Assembly: GCA_910585335.1 (NCBI GenBank)
Contig: CAJUCU010000006.1
Location: 13,500-35,397, forward strand
Direction: 5' to 3'
DNA from: an uncultured Bacilli bacterium
GTDB taxonomy: Bacteria > Bacillota_I > Bacilli_A > RF39 > UBA660
Length of the DNA stretch: 21,898 bases
A program made the translations under genes and the position numbers. Shown here one piece after another: positions 7,267 through 14,192 of the stretch (the stretch's first letter is position 1; every line of letters starts with the position of its first letter). Below the pieces are notes generated by a model. It was not told the DNA's origin. It did not search any database and worked only from the letters and a program-made list of their open reading frames with translations.

Positions 7267-7553
7267 TTTCGGCAATTTCTGCAAGAATAGTAAATTGGAT
7301 AAGGTTGATTATACATTGGATATTGTGGATAATTCATAGGTGCAGGGGGAAATGGATAAAATACTTGAGGGTTATTATTGTTATTGTTGTTTGCAATACC
7401 ATAACCTAAAGCACCACCAGCAACACCACCAACTAAAAATGGGAATAAGAAACGGTCGTCATTTTGATTCATCGTATCACTATAAACAGCGGTAGGATTA
7501 CTGTAAGGTGCGTAACTAGAATTGACGTCCATTCCATAATCATTACGATACAT
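7263..7553 (-). CDS. Tyr/Pro/Asn-rich spore coat-like small protein
   Basis: 96 residues of low complexity: a Tyr/Asn/Ser-rich head (1-30), a Gly-rich hydrophobic stretch LFPFLVGGVAGGALGYGIA (36-54), seven Asn (55-61), a Pro/Tyr-rich tail (62-89) and a C-terminal C-x2-C (C91, C94). Such composition is typical of spore coat and other structural proteins of Firmicutes, though no specific family is recognised. AAAGGAG lies before the ATG. The promoter region on the minus strand carries CATAAACTA, a perfect sigma-K -10 pattern, with AC 15 bp upstream, supporting late mother-cell expression. The Gly-rich segment could also be a membrane helix. Confidence 0.6.
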   Translation of the reverse strand: MYRNDYGMDVNSSYAPYSNPTAVYSDTMNQNDDRFLFPFLVGGVAGGALGYGIANNNNNNNPQVFYPFPPAPMNYPQYPMYNQPYPIYYSCRNCRK

Positions 7554-7572
7554 CGTATCACTCCTTTACTAG

Positions 7573-7598
7573 TAGTTTATGTAAAGAAAGAGGGAAGT
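7573..7598 (-). promoter_or_regulatory. Sigma-K-like promoter of the coat-like gene
   Basis: On the minus strand CATAAACTA (7573-7581) matches CATAnnnTA exactly, and an AC dinucleotide (7597-7598) lies 15 bp upstream; the known spacing is 16-17 bp. The position is about 20 bp before the ATG. Confidence 0.5.
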
Positions 7599-7635
7599 GC
7601 TAATAAAAGTTTTTCTAGTATTTAGCAGTGTTTTA

Positions 7636-7644
7636 TGTTATAAT
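7636..7644 (+). promoter_or_regulatory. Extended -10 promoter of the kinase-like operon
   Basis: TGTTATAAT is an extended -10 box. The -35 region (TAGTAT) is poor. Transcription would start near 7651, giving a leader of about 95 nt, the longest in the window. Confidence 0.55.
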
Positions 7645-7651
7645 AGGCGCC

Positions 7652-7690
7652 TAAGGAGTGAGAGGATATAAAGTCCTTACCAAATAGAGA
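7652..7690 (+). promoter_or_regulatory. Leader with alternative pairings and a possible 9-codon peptide
   Basis: TAAGGA (7652-7657) and AGGA (7663-7666) can each pair with TCCTTA/TCCT (7674-7679), so two hairpins exclude each other. A short frame starts at GTG 7658 and stops at TAG 7685-7687, overlapping an AAGGAG. No known riboswitch is recognised. This is a weak call. Confidence 0.2.
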
Positions 7691-7745
7691 AATTTCAAAA
7701 GACGATTTATTAGAATAAAATATGCAAAAGAAAAAGGGGAAAAAT

Positions 7746-8342
7746 ATGCTTACTAATATAGAGATAACAAAAGAAGAGTTAGAATATTATAAAATAAATC
7801 ATGATAATCATGGGAAAGAAAGTTATATAAAATATATAGATAATCACACAAAAGCTCGAAAAATTTTTAGAGAAAATTTTGGCTATGATAATCTAGATAT
7901 AGAAAAATATGATGAGTTTTTCGAGGGGATTCGAGAAAATAAATTAAGAAAAGCAATAGAGCTTTCTAAAATAAAGGTTTTTGAAAATGAAGTAAAGCTA
8001 ATAAATACAATCAGTTGTAATAAAAAATTTGTAGGATATGATACAGTAAAACCAAAAGGAATGAGAGCAGTTGCTGATTACTACCTAACCAGAAAAGAGG
8101 TAGCAGAATATTTTAAACAAATCGAGAATAAAATAGAATATTTTCACTCACTTGGTATTGTAATAGGAGACATCACTTGGTTCAATGTTTTACTAGATAA
8201 AGAAAGAAAAGAAGTAGCGCTCTGTGATTTGGACAATATGCAAATTGGAAAATATAAAATAGATATTTTACCCTCTATGATAGAACCATTTTGTGCAGGA
8301 ACATGTTTAATGAATCAAAAAAATAGATGCTTATATGTATAA
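7746..8342 (+). CDS. Protein kinase-like protein, truncated by frameshift
   Basis: 198 residues. A kinase catalytic core is visible: HSLGIVIGDITWFN with D142 and N147 in the D-x4-N spacing of the HRD loop, and CDLDN with D161 at the DFG position 14 residues later. No glycine-rich loop is recognised in the short N-terminal part. The frame ends at 8342, soon after the DFG-like motif, where the C-lobe should continue. The C-lobe does continue in the next frame after an A7 tract (8317-8323). AAGGGGA before ATG 7746 is the better start; ATG 7722 is in frame but lacks a ribosome site. Relation could be to Ser/Thr, RIO-like or small-molecule kinases. Substrate unknown. Confidence 0.6.
   Translation: MLTNIEITKEELEYYKINHDNHGKESYIKYIDNHTKARKIFRENFGYDNLDIEKYDEFFEGIRENKLRKAIELSKIKVFENEVKLINTISCNKKFVGYDTVKPKGMRAVADYYLTRKEVAEYFKQIENKIEYFHSLGIVIGDITWFNVLLDKERKEVALCDLDNMQIGKYKIDILPSMIEPFCAGTCLMNQKNRCLYV
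8317..8323 (+). repeat. A7 homopolymer at the kinase frameshift point
   Basis: Seven A at the exact point where coding potential moves from one frame to the next. Such tracts slip during replication or transcription. Confidence 0.6.
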
Positions 8343-8535
8343 TTTAATGCTAATGAATGAGCTTGATTCATACTATGATGGTTACCAAGAGATAGAAAGA
8401 GCATTAGAAGGTGGCTACCGTCCTTCTTATTTAGAAAAACGTGCCAGTAAAATAATCCAAAGGATGATAGAGGCGAGTGCATGTGGGTATTATAGGGGAG
8501 AGTATTTAACGGACTATATAAAAGTAAAAAAATAA
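8335..8535 (+). CDS. C-terminal part of the kinase-like protein in the +1 frame
   Basis: 66 residues as an independent frame, but no ribosome site precedes ATG 8335. Reading this frame back through the A7 tract gives QKIDAYMYNLMLMNELDSYYDG, a plausible continuation of the kinase C-lobe after the previous frame's LMNQK. Removing one A from the A7 would fuse both parts into one protein of about 262 residues. It is therefore best read as part of a frameshifted gene, unless transcriptional slippage or ribosomal frameshifting joins the two. The following gene starts 14 nt later with its own AAAGGAG. Confidence 0.5.
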   Translation: MYNLMLMNELDSYYDGYQEIERALEGGYRPSYLEKRASKIIQRMIEASACGYYRGEYLTDYIKVKK

Positions 8536-8549
8536 AAAGGAGAAGTGTG

Positions 8550-10658
8550 ATGGAAAAGATGGAGAAACCTTATCTAGAAATAGATGAAAATAATATCGAT
8601 ATACAAGAAAAATATTTTCATTGGCTTGACAAAGTCATTACAGCTATTACTTTTTTACGTTATGAAAAAAACAAAAAACACAGTATTTTTACCTCTAGTG
8701 CAGAACTATACGATAAGATGAGTATTGCTTTTTTAGAATATAAAAAATATGGTAAAAAGAATAAAATAAATGACTTAATAACGAAAATATGTCTTGCAAC
8801 GAACCGACCAGACAAAGAATCTTACTATCAAAATAAAATAGAAGAAATCTATCTTTATTATCATTATTATGGAGAAATTCCAAAACAGATTACGGCACCA
8901 GTTTTTAATGATGTTTTAAATAAACAACAAGATAATTGGTGTAAAAAAGAAAAAAGACGGATAATAGATGAATTAAGAAATACATTAGATATTACTCCAA
9001 AGAAAAAAGAGCAATGGATCAGAAGTAAAAAGTTAGAAAAGATGAGAGAACTTTTAAAAGCTGGAAATTATGAAGCATTAAATCTAACCCCAGAAGATAT
9101 CTCAAGAATCATAGAGGAAGTAAATGATAATATAAAAAATATGAGTTATTTTCGAAAAAACAAATTAAAACCACCTTTAGATATTGTCTTTGAAATTGGA
9201 TACTCTTTTTTTACAAGTGGAATAAATGATGAAATATTATCTAGTAATAACGATGTGATACCAGAAAAAATAATGAAGCAAATTGTTAATCAATTTTATA
9301 AAAAAATGCTCCCTACTTTAGAAAAGATAGAAGTTACAAATCAAAATGATAGAAAAACAGTAGCCTATGATTACAATCATTTAGTAATAGCAAGTAATGC
9401 ACTGTATCAAAAAAATCTAGAATATATCAAAGAGGGGGGAATAAGTAGAGAACTCTTACAAAGTAAAGAAAATAGAACTCTTTTACTGCTCCTTCCACTA
9501 GTTGGTTTAATAGATGATTTTAGTATTACAGAAATGGAACAGATTTTAAAACAATCTCCCAAAATTTTTGCACGCCTAAGAGAAAAAAATAAAATTTCTA
9601 AAATAGGAATAGAAGAAATTTTAAATCAATTTCATGAGGTTTTATGTTTAGCAAAAGTATATGCAGAAACAACACCACGGATAACGAAGATACTAGGAGA
9701 AGAGACTGTAGCGAAGATTTTAAATAATGATACACTTTATTTAAGTAGAAATCCAAAGGATTTTCTTCCATACTACAAAGAGATGTTGAAACGAACGGAA
9801 ACAAAAATTCCAGTTATTGCAGGAAAGTATCAAGATTATACTTTTGAAAGTGGAAAAATGAATGATATTTCTAGAATCATGATTGGTAGTGATTGTCTAC
9901 ATAGTTGTATTGGTCCAAATGGTGCAGGAAGTGAAGCGTTTTTAGAATGCTTAACTGGCGAAAATGCTGATGTGCTGTTAATAAAGGATGAAGAGGGAAA
10001 CTTTGTGGCACGTTCCCTAATTTTTAGAAAAGGAAATTATATTGTAATGTCTTCTATCAAAGGAGTTCGTGGTATAAGAAAGCAGTTTTATAATCCTGAG
10101 TTCTTATCATTAATAGCGAAAGATATATTAGACCAAGCCAAGGCAAAAGAAGATAGAATAGACTATGTATTTTTAACCGATGAATATAATGTGAATTTAA
10201 AAGATTACCCTTTAATTATGAAAAGTGATATTATAGAAGGACTTCCTCATGTAGATTGGAAGGCAAGTTGTTTTCTAATTGGCGGAGAAAAACAAAAAGT
10301 CATCTTACAAGACAGCGATTTTGGTGCATATTATCCACAAACAAGAGAACCAATTCGTTCTAAAGAGGAAATAACAAAAGAAGAGTTAGAGAAAATCCAA
10401 GCACTAGCCATCGAAATGGGAAATGACGAAGCGTTACATGATGAGATGATAGAAAAAGTAGAACTAGAAAGTTATGAAGAAATATATTTAGGTCAGGACT
10501 GGTATTTGGGCTTAAAAAAAGATGGAACCATCGCTCATCTTATGTTACCAACGAATGATAAAAGACAAAGCCAAGAAATAGAAATGGCAAAAGTCATTCT
10601 AAATTTAGAAAATGAAAAGCAAATGGATACAGAAGAGTTTGTAAAGTTAAAAAAATAG
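8550..10658 (+). CDS. Large uncharacterised protein with C-x3-C core domain
   Basis: A 702-residue soluble protein I do not recognise. Residues 1-400 are mostly charged helices (possible all-helical scaffold). A compact domain at about 440-550 contains IGSDCLHSCIGPNG (C449, C453), then LLIKDEEGNFVARSLIFRKGNYIVMSSIKG. This resembles loosely the G-x-x-L-H-x-C-V ... R-x-x-x-x-P pattern of PcfJ-like proteins, but the match is weak. The C-terminal 150 residues are acidic. AGGAG sits 7 nt before ATG 8550; the in-frame GTG at 8547 is too close to it. It lies 14 nt after the split kinase-like gene, so the two are probably one transcript and may act together. No signal peptide or membrane segment is seen. 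Confidence 0.6.
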   Translation: MEKMEKPYLEIDENNIDIQEKYFHWLDKVITAITFLRYEKNKKHSIFTSSAELYDKMSIAFLEYKKYGKKNKINDLITKICLATNRPDKESYYQNKIEEIYLYYHYYGEIPKQITAPVFNDVLNKQQDNWCKKEKRRIIDELRNTLDITPKKKEQWIRSKKLEKMRELLKAGNYEALNLTPEDISRIIEEVNDNIKNMSYFRKNKLKPPLDIVFEIGYSFFTSGINDEILSSNNDVIPEKIMKQIVNQFYKKMLPTLEKIEVTNQNDRKTVAYDYNHLVIASNALYQKNLEYIKEGGISRELLQSKENRTLLLLLPLVGLIDDFSITEMEQILKQSPKIFARLREKNKISKIGIEEILNQFHEVLCLAKVYAETTPRITKILGEETVAKILNNDTLYLSRNPKDFLPYYKEMLKRTETKIPVIAGKYQDYTFESGKMNDISRIMIGSDCLHSCIGPNGAGSEAFLECLTGENADVLLIKDEEGNFVARSLIFRKGNYIVMSSIKGVRGIRKQFYNPEFLSLIAKDILDQAKAKEDRIDYVFLTDEYNVNLKDYPLIMKSDIIEGLPHVDWKASCFLIGGEKQKVILQDSDFGAYYPQTREPIRSKEEITKEELEKIQALAIEMGNDEALHDEMIEKVELESYEEIYLGQDWYLGLKKDGTIAHLMLPTNDKRQSQEIEMAKVILNLENEKQMDTEEFVKLKK

Positions 10659-10708
10659 CATATCTTTTTCTTACTGATTAAGGTAGAATAAAATAAGAAG
10701 GTGATAAA

Positions 10709-11428
10709 ATGGAAAGATTACAAAAAGTAATAGCATCTTGTGGTATCACGTCTCGCAGAAAAGCAGAACAACTGATTTTAGATGGTCGTGTAAAGGTAAA
10801 TAATGTAGTGGTAAAAGAAATGGGCGAAAAAGTATCTTCCAAAGACAAAATTGAAGTAGATGGCGTTTTATTACAAAAAAGTGAAAAAATCTATTATCTT
10901 TTGAATAAGCCAAGAGGCGTGATTTCTTCTGTAGAAGATGACAAAGGGCGAAAAACAGTTATTGATTTAATTGAAACAGATAAAAGAATCTACCCAGTAG
11001 GCAGATTGGATTATGATACAACAGGGCTTCTTCTTTTAACCAATGATGGAGCATTTGCGAACATTTTAATGCATCCTCATCATGAAATAGAAAAAGTCTA
11101 TATTGCCAAAGTAAGAGGAATCATGAAAAAAGAGGCCATTCAGGCGCTGAAAACAGGTGTTTTAATAGAGGGAAAAACAAAAAAAGCCTCACGAGTAAAG
11201 CTTAGAAAAGTAAATAAAGATACCAATACTTCCATGGTGGAAATCATCATTCATGAAGGAGAAAACCATCAAGTAAAAAATATGCTAAGTGCAGTTGGGC
11301 ATGAAGTATTAAAATTAAAAAGAGAACGCGTTGGTATTTTCACTTTAGGTACCCTAAAAAGTGGCGAGTATCGAAAGTTAACGCCAAAAGAAGTACAAAT
11401 TATATATAGTTTAGAAAATAAAAAGTGA
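10709..11428 (+). CDS. rluB: 23S rRNA pseudouridine synthase RluB/RsuA family
   Basis: 239 residues. An S4 RNA-binding domain (1-60, MERLQKVIASCGITSRRKAE) is followed by the pseudouridine synthase domain with LLNKPRG (64-70) and GRLDYDTTGLLLLTNDG (99-115), where D101 is the catalytic Asp that attacks the target uridine. HQVKNMLSAVGHEVLKLKRERVG is the family C-terminal motif. In Bacillus, RluB modifies the large-subunit rRNA. RluB versus RsuA cannot be fully separated by eye, but Firmicutes of this type normally carry RluB. AAGGTGAT precedes the ATG. It may be read with the upstream large gene (50-nt gap with only a poor TAGAAT -10). Confidence 0.9.
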   Translation: MERLQKVIASCGITSRRKAEQLILDGRVKVNNVVVKEMGEKVSSKDKIEVDGVLLQKSEKIYYLLNKPRGVISSVEDDKGRKTVIDLIETDKRIYPVGRLDYDTTGLLLLTNDGAFANILMHPHHEIEKVYIAKVRGIMKKEAIQALKTGVLIEGKTKKASRVKLRKVNKDTNTSMVEIIIHEGENHQVKNMLSAVGHEVLKLKRERVGIFTLGTLKSGEYRKLTPKEVQIIYSLENKK

Positions 11429-11457
11429 TATGGCAAAAAAATGCTATATCACTTTTA
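11421..11457 (+). terminator. Bidirectional terminator between rluB and ferredoxin
   Basis: A 14-bp stem, AAAAGTGATATGGC with GCTATATCACTTTT (one G-U pair), 8-nt A-rich loop. It overlaps the stop codons of both convergent genes. The stem's own A4/T4 arms serve as T-run in each direction. Confidence 0.85.
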
Positions 11458-11643
11458 TTGTTCAACGATTGCACCAGTAGGGCAAGATTCAATGGCATCA
11501 ATAACGTCTTCTTTAAATTCAGAAGAAACCTCGTTTTCTTTTGCCATAGATAGTCCTTCATCATCCATTTCGAATACATCTGGACAAATAGCAGCACATG
11601 CGCCACACCCAATGCAAGCGTCTTTATTCACATCTATTTTCAT
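11455..11643 (-). CDS. Single-cluster [4Fe-4S] ferredoxin
   Basis: 62 residues, an electron carrier. CIGCGACAAICP (10-21) provides three cluster ligands plus C20, and SCPTGAI (about 53-59) provides the fourth ligand. The mid-section PDVFEMDDEG is typical of the Bacillus/Clostridium one-cluster ferredoxins, in which the second motif is reduced to a single Cys. GAGGAG precedes the ATG and a TTTACG-17-TATAAT promoter lies just upstream, so it is monocistronic. No redox partner is adjacent. Confidence 0.92.
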   Translation of the reverse strand: MKIDVNKDACIGCGACAAICPDVFEMDDEGLSMAKENEVSSEFKEDVIDAIESCPTGAIVEQ

Positions 11644-11663
11644 ATTTCTTCTCCTCTACAAGT

Positions 11664-11692
11664 ATTATACTAATATTTTATGTTGACGTAAA
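11664..11692 (-). promoter_or_regulatory. Sigma-A promoter of ferredoxin gene
   Basis: On the minus strand, -35 TTTACG (11687-11692) and -10 TATAAT (11664-11669), 17-bp spacer, 21 bp before the ATG. Confidence 0.65.
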
Positions 11693-11726
11693 GAAAAACT
11701 TACTTCTTTTGTTTTTTATAAGCATA

Positions 11727-11735
11727 TGGTAAAAT
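11727..11735 (+). promoter_or_regulatory. Extended -10 promoter of the tail-anchored protein gene
   Basis: TGGTAAAAT extended -10, with TTTTGT (11707-11712) 17 bp upstream as a weak -35. Confidence 0.5.
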
Positions 11736-11762
11736 GAAATAGTAATAAAGAGGGTGAATGGC

Positions 11763-12608
11763 ATGCGTAGTAGGATGGAGCGTTATCATCAAGACGAAAT
11801 AGAAAAAGATATTCAAGTCTCTAGATCAGATAAAAATAAAGAACTATACGAAGATCTAGGAAGAAATACCAAATATACAAACTTCACAGATATAGAACAG
11901 GTAAATGCAATCGACCTAGATATAGCCAGCAAAAGTTATCGAACTAGAGAAGGGTACCATCAAATTAAAGATTATAGTGAAATACTAGAAAAACCAAAAG
12001 TAAAAAGAGAATTAGATGAGTTTAATTACTTATATCAAGATCATGAAAATAGAGTTTATGATATCAATAGTGTGCTAAAAGATGCAAAAGCACATCGCGA
12101 AGAAAAAGATGAATTAGAAAAAAAGAGAAATTTAAAAAATACCAATTATAATATTTTAGCAAGTCTAGATCCAGAAGAACTAGAAAAATACCGCTTAGAA
12201 AAACAAAAAAATACCAAACCTGATCCAGATGAGTTAAGAGATTTAATTGATACCATAACATCAAAAACATTACGTGGAGAAATTGATCAAGCAACTAGTG
12301 TAGATTTGTTAAGTGACTTAATGGCAACAAGTAAAACAGACCAAGTGAAATTAGAAGATATTGAACTCAGCAAACAAATTATGGATAAAGATCCAATCGA
12401 GAAAGCAAAACTAGAAACCACGAGTGAATTAGATAATATGGATAAATCTTTTTATACAAGATCAATGGATCTCTCAGACAAAGACTTTGGACTCGATGAT
12501 GAAGAAAGTGATAACAACAAGATATCACTGATTGTAAAAATGATATTAGTTCTAATTCTCCTCGCTATTTTAGGTGTCGCAATTTATTTTATCATTCAAG
12601 TAATTTAA
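11763..12608 (+). CDS. Tail-anchored charged protein of unknown function
   Basis: 281 residues. The first ~250 are highly charged and largely helical, with a probable coiled coil near KAHREEKDELEKKRNLKN. One hydrophobic helix closes the protein (about 254-281, ISLIVKMILVLILLAILG), so it should face the cytoplasm and be anchored by its tail. I recognise no family. ATG 11763 has AGAGGGTGA 5 nt upstream; GTG 11754 lies inside that ribosome site and is rejected. It has its own promoter and a strong bidirectional terminator separating it from the invertible element, so inversion should not read into it in the sense direction. Confidence 0.65.
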   Translation: MRSRMERYHQDEIEKDIQVSRSDKNKELYEDLGRNTKYTNFTDIEQVNAIDLDIASKSYRTREGYHQIKDYSEILEKPKVKRELDEFNYLYQDHENRVYDINSVLKDAKAHREEKDELEKKRNLKNTNYNILASLDPEELEKYRLEKQKNTKPDPDELRDLIDTITSKTLRGEIDQATSVDLLSDLMATSKTDQVKLEDIELSKQIMDKDPIEKAKLETTSELDNMDKSFYTRSMDLSDKDFGLDDEESDNNKISLIVKMILVLILLAILGVAIYFIIQVI

Positions 12609-12612
12609 AAAT

Positions 12613-12655
12613 AAAAAAGATGTAAGAAATTACCAGAATTTTCTACATCTTTTTC
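12613..12655 (+). terminator. Bidirectional terminator left of the invertible element
   Basis: AAAAAGATGTA/TACATCTTTTT 11-bp stem extended by GAAA/TTTC. A T-run follows on both strands. Confidence 0.85.
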
Positions 12656-12679
12656 GTTTATATTCAAGTAAAATGGAAT

Positions 12680-12703
12680 TCATAAAGGTAGATACTTTAT
12701 GAT
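12680..12703 (+). repeat. Left 24-bp inverted repeat (candidate recombination site)
   Basis: Arms TCATAAA/TTTATGA, core GGTAGATAC, plus a terminal T. Identical to the reverse complement of 14052-14075; identity stops abruptly at both ends. A diverged copy of the site lies just inside at about 12721-12738 (ATCTATCCTTTATCATAA), perhaps an accessory binding site. Confidence 0.9.
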
Positions 12704-12754
12704 GTAGAAAAAAATGAAAAATCTATCCTTTATCATAAGAAAAAAGGAAAAAAA

Positions 12755-12783
12755 TTGTCATATAAGTGAGGTAGAAGTACAAT
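12755..12783 (+). promoter_or_regulatory. Strong sigma-A promoter inside the invertible segment
   Basis: -35 TTGTCA (12755-12760) and -10 TACAAT (12778-12783) with 17-bp spacing, pointing right toward the recombinase and, past it, toward ligA. AAAGGAG just after it serves a three-codon frame (ATG 12797, Met-Gln-Ser-stop), not the recombinase, whose ATG is at 12875. Confidence 0.75.
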
Positions 12784-12796
12784 AAAGGAGAGAAAA

Positions 12797-12808
12797 ATGC
12801 AAAGTTGA
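12797..12808 (+). other. Three-codon leader minigene (M-Q-S-stop) before the recombinase
   Basis: ATG-CAA-AGT-TGA follows AAAGGAGAG with ideal spacing. It may be the remnant of a lost small gene, such as an excisionase, or a leader minigene. Nothing else supports translation. Confidence 0.25.
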
Positions 12809-12874
12809 TCACAAAAATTTAGAGAAGTACCAATTATTATCAGTCAAAAATTAGTCACAAGAAAGGATAAAAAT

Positions 12875-13993
12875 ATGAGTAGAAAAGGGGAAAATATTTT
12901 TTTAAGAAAAGATGGTAGATGGGAAGCAAGATACATAAGAGAACAACTAATTGATGGGACATACAAATACGGTTATGTTTATGGAAAAAGTTATTTAGAA
13001 GTAAAAACAAAGCGAAATGAAATACTTTTGAACTTAGAAAAGAAGAAAAAAGAAAGAGAGTCATATAAATACAATTTTGACTACTACATCAACAACTGGC
13101 TAAGCAGCATGAAGTTCATGGTAAAAAAATCAACCTATGCGCATTATCATAGTATTGTAAGAAATCACATTAGTCCTGATTTAGGACAAATTAAAATCAG
13201 TTTTTTAACCTCAGAAGTAATTGAAAATTATATTAATCAAAAATTTGAATGTGGCAGAATGGATCATAAGGGAGGCTTAAGTGATAAAAGTGTAAGAGAT
13301 ATCATAGTAGTATTAAGACAGATTTTATCATATGCGAATCTACATATTCAGTTTCGTCTTCCAAAATTAAAGAAAAGAAACATTAAAATACTAACTAAAA
13401 AAGAGCAGAAAATGTTAGAAAGTAAGGTTTTAGAACTACATACAACATACTCTCTAGGAATTTTTATATGTCTTTATACTGGAATGAGATTAGGCGAGAT
13501 TTGTGCTCTAAAATGGAGTAATATTGATTTAAAAAAGAAAAAGATTAAAATCAGTAATACGATGGTTAGAATCCAAGAAGTAGAAGATGGGCATGAAGAA
13601 AAAACCAAAGTAATTATTGATAATCCCAAAACAGAATATTCGAAAAGAGAAATACCAATCAATAGATTTTTGTATTCTGTACTAAAAGACATTGAAGAAA
13701 AAGATCCAGATCGATATGTACTAACGGGAAGTAGAAAATATATAGAGCCAAGGACATATTATAGTAGATATAAAAAAATTATAGAAAATACAGGAATAGA
13801 AGATTATGGTTTTCATGCCCTAAGACATACCTTTGCCACAAGATGTATTGAAATAGGAATAGATCCCAAAACACTAAGTGAAATACTAGGCCATTCAGAC
13901 GTCAAAGTAACGCTTTCTTTATACGTCCATCCTAGCAATAAGATGAAAGATAAATACATGGAAAAACTAAATCCATATGCTTATGAAAAGTAG
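12875..13993 (+). CDS. Tyrosine recombinase (Tn916/phage integrase type), probable DNA invertase
   Basis: 372 residues with three domains: an N-terminal AP2-like arm-binding domain (about 1-65), a SAM-like core-binding domain (about 66-165, YINNWLSSMK onward), and a catalytic domain (about 172-372). Catalytic residues are complete: R205 (TGMRLGE), H314 and R317 (HALRH), H340 (LGHSD) and the nucleophile Y350 (SLYVH). AAAGGAT lies before the ATG. The enzyme resembles integrases of mobile elements, but its gene lies between perfect inverted repeats with no other mobile gene, so inversion of its own locus is the likely reaction. Its promoter is inside the segment and flips with it, so the recombinase should be expressed in both orientations. 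Confidence 0.9.
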   Translation: MSRKGENIFLRKDGRWEARYIREQLIDGTYKYGYVYGKSYLEVKTKRNEILLNLEKKKKERESYKYNFDYYINNWLSSMKFMVKKSTYAHYHSIVRNHISPDLGQIKISFLTSEVIENYINQKFECGRMDHKGGLSDKSVRDIIVVLRQILSYANLHIQFRLPKLKKRNIKILTKKEQKMLESKVLELHTTYSLGIFICLYTGMRLGEICALKWSNIDLKKKKIKISNTMVRIQEVEDGHEEKTKVIIDNPKTEYSKREIPINRFLYSVLKDIEEKDPDRYVLTGSRKYIEPRTYYSRYKKIIENTGIEDYGFHALRHTFATRCIEIGIDPKTLSEILGHSDVKVTLSLYVHPSNKMKDKYMEKLNPYAYEK

Positions 13994-14051
13994 TCAAAAT
14001 ATTGGTCTAAGAAACAAAAATTCCTTAAAATTCAAGCAAAAAATAAAAAAA

Positions 14052-14075
14052 ATCATAAAGTATCTACCTTTATGA
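14052..14075 (-). repeat. Right 24-bp inverted repeat (candidate recombination site)
   Basis: Reverse complement of the left repeat. On the minus strand this site folds as ATCATAAA/TTTATGAT and is followed by T7-A-T6, an intrinsic terminator shape. On the plus strand no T-run follows, so rightward transcription from the recombinase gene is not stopped here. Confidence 0.9.
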
Positions 14076-14085
14076 TAAAAAAATA

Positions 14086-14114
14086 TGACATAGGATCATT
14101 AATATAGTGACATA
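14086..14114 (+). repeat. Direct repeat TGACATA, 22-bp period
   Basis: TGACATA at 14086-14092 and 14108-14114, about two helical turns apart, just outside the right inverted repeat. Possible regulator or recombinase accessory site; could be chance in AT-rich DNA. The rest of 13994-14192 shows nothing I can name. Confidence 0.25.
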
Positions 14115-14192
14115 AAATGAGAAGACGTGTCAATAATAAAAATGGAAAAAAATGTAAAAACTGATAATAAGAGTGAAAAAATAGGATAAACA

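Larger units (their letters stand above)
12680..14075. mobile_element. Predicted self-inverting element: tyrosine recombinase inside 24-bp inverted repeats
   Basis: Two perfect 24-bp copies in opposite orientation (12680-12703 and 14052-14075) enclose 1348 bp that hold one gene, a tyrosine recombinase, and its promoter. Each repeat has recombinase-site architecture: arms TCATAAA and TTTATGA around a 9-bp asymmetric core GGTAGATAC. Recombination between inverted sites flips the segment; there is no cargo, attachment direct repeat or tRNA target as expected of an integrative element. No target duplication is seen outside the repeats. Inversion is inferred, not shown. Confidence 0.7.

Noticed and set aside
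11441..11686. Plus-strand open frame of 81 residues over the ferredoxin gene
   Set aside because: It is the complement of a clear ferredoxin with cluster ligands and its own promoter; the plus frame has no ribosome site.
12680..14075. Integrative prophage or Tn916-like element
   Set aside because: Only the recombinase is present, and the flanking repeats are inverted rather than direct, with no relaxase, phage or excisionase genes and no tRNA target.
12680..14075. IS-like transposon with terminal inverted repeats
   Set aside because: Tyrosine recombinase with XerCD-like arm-core-arm sites, no DDE transposase and no visible target duplication. Not fully excluded without a genome-wide copy count.
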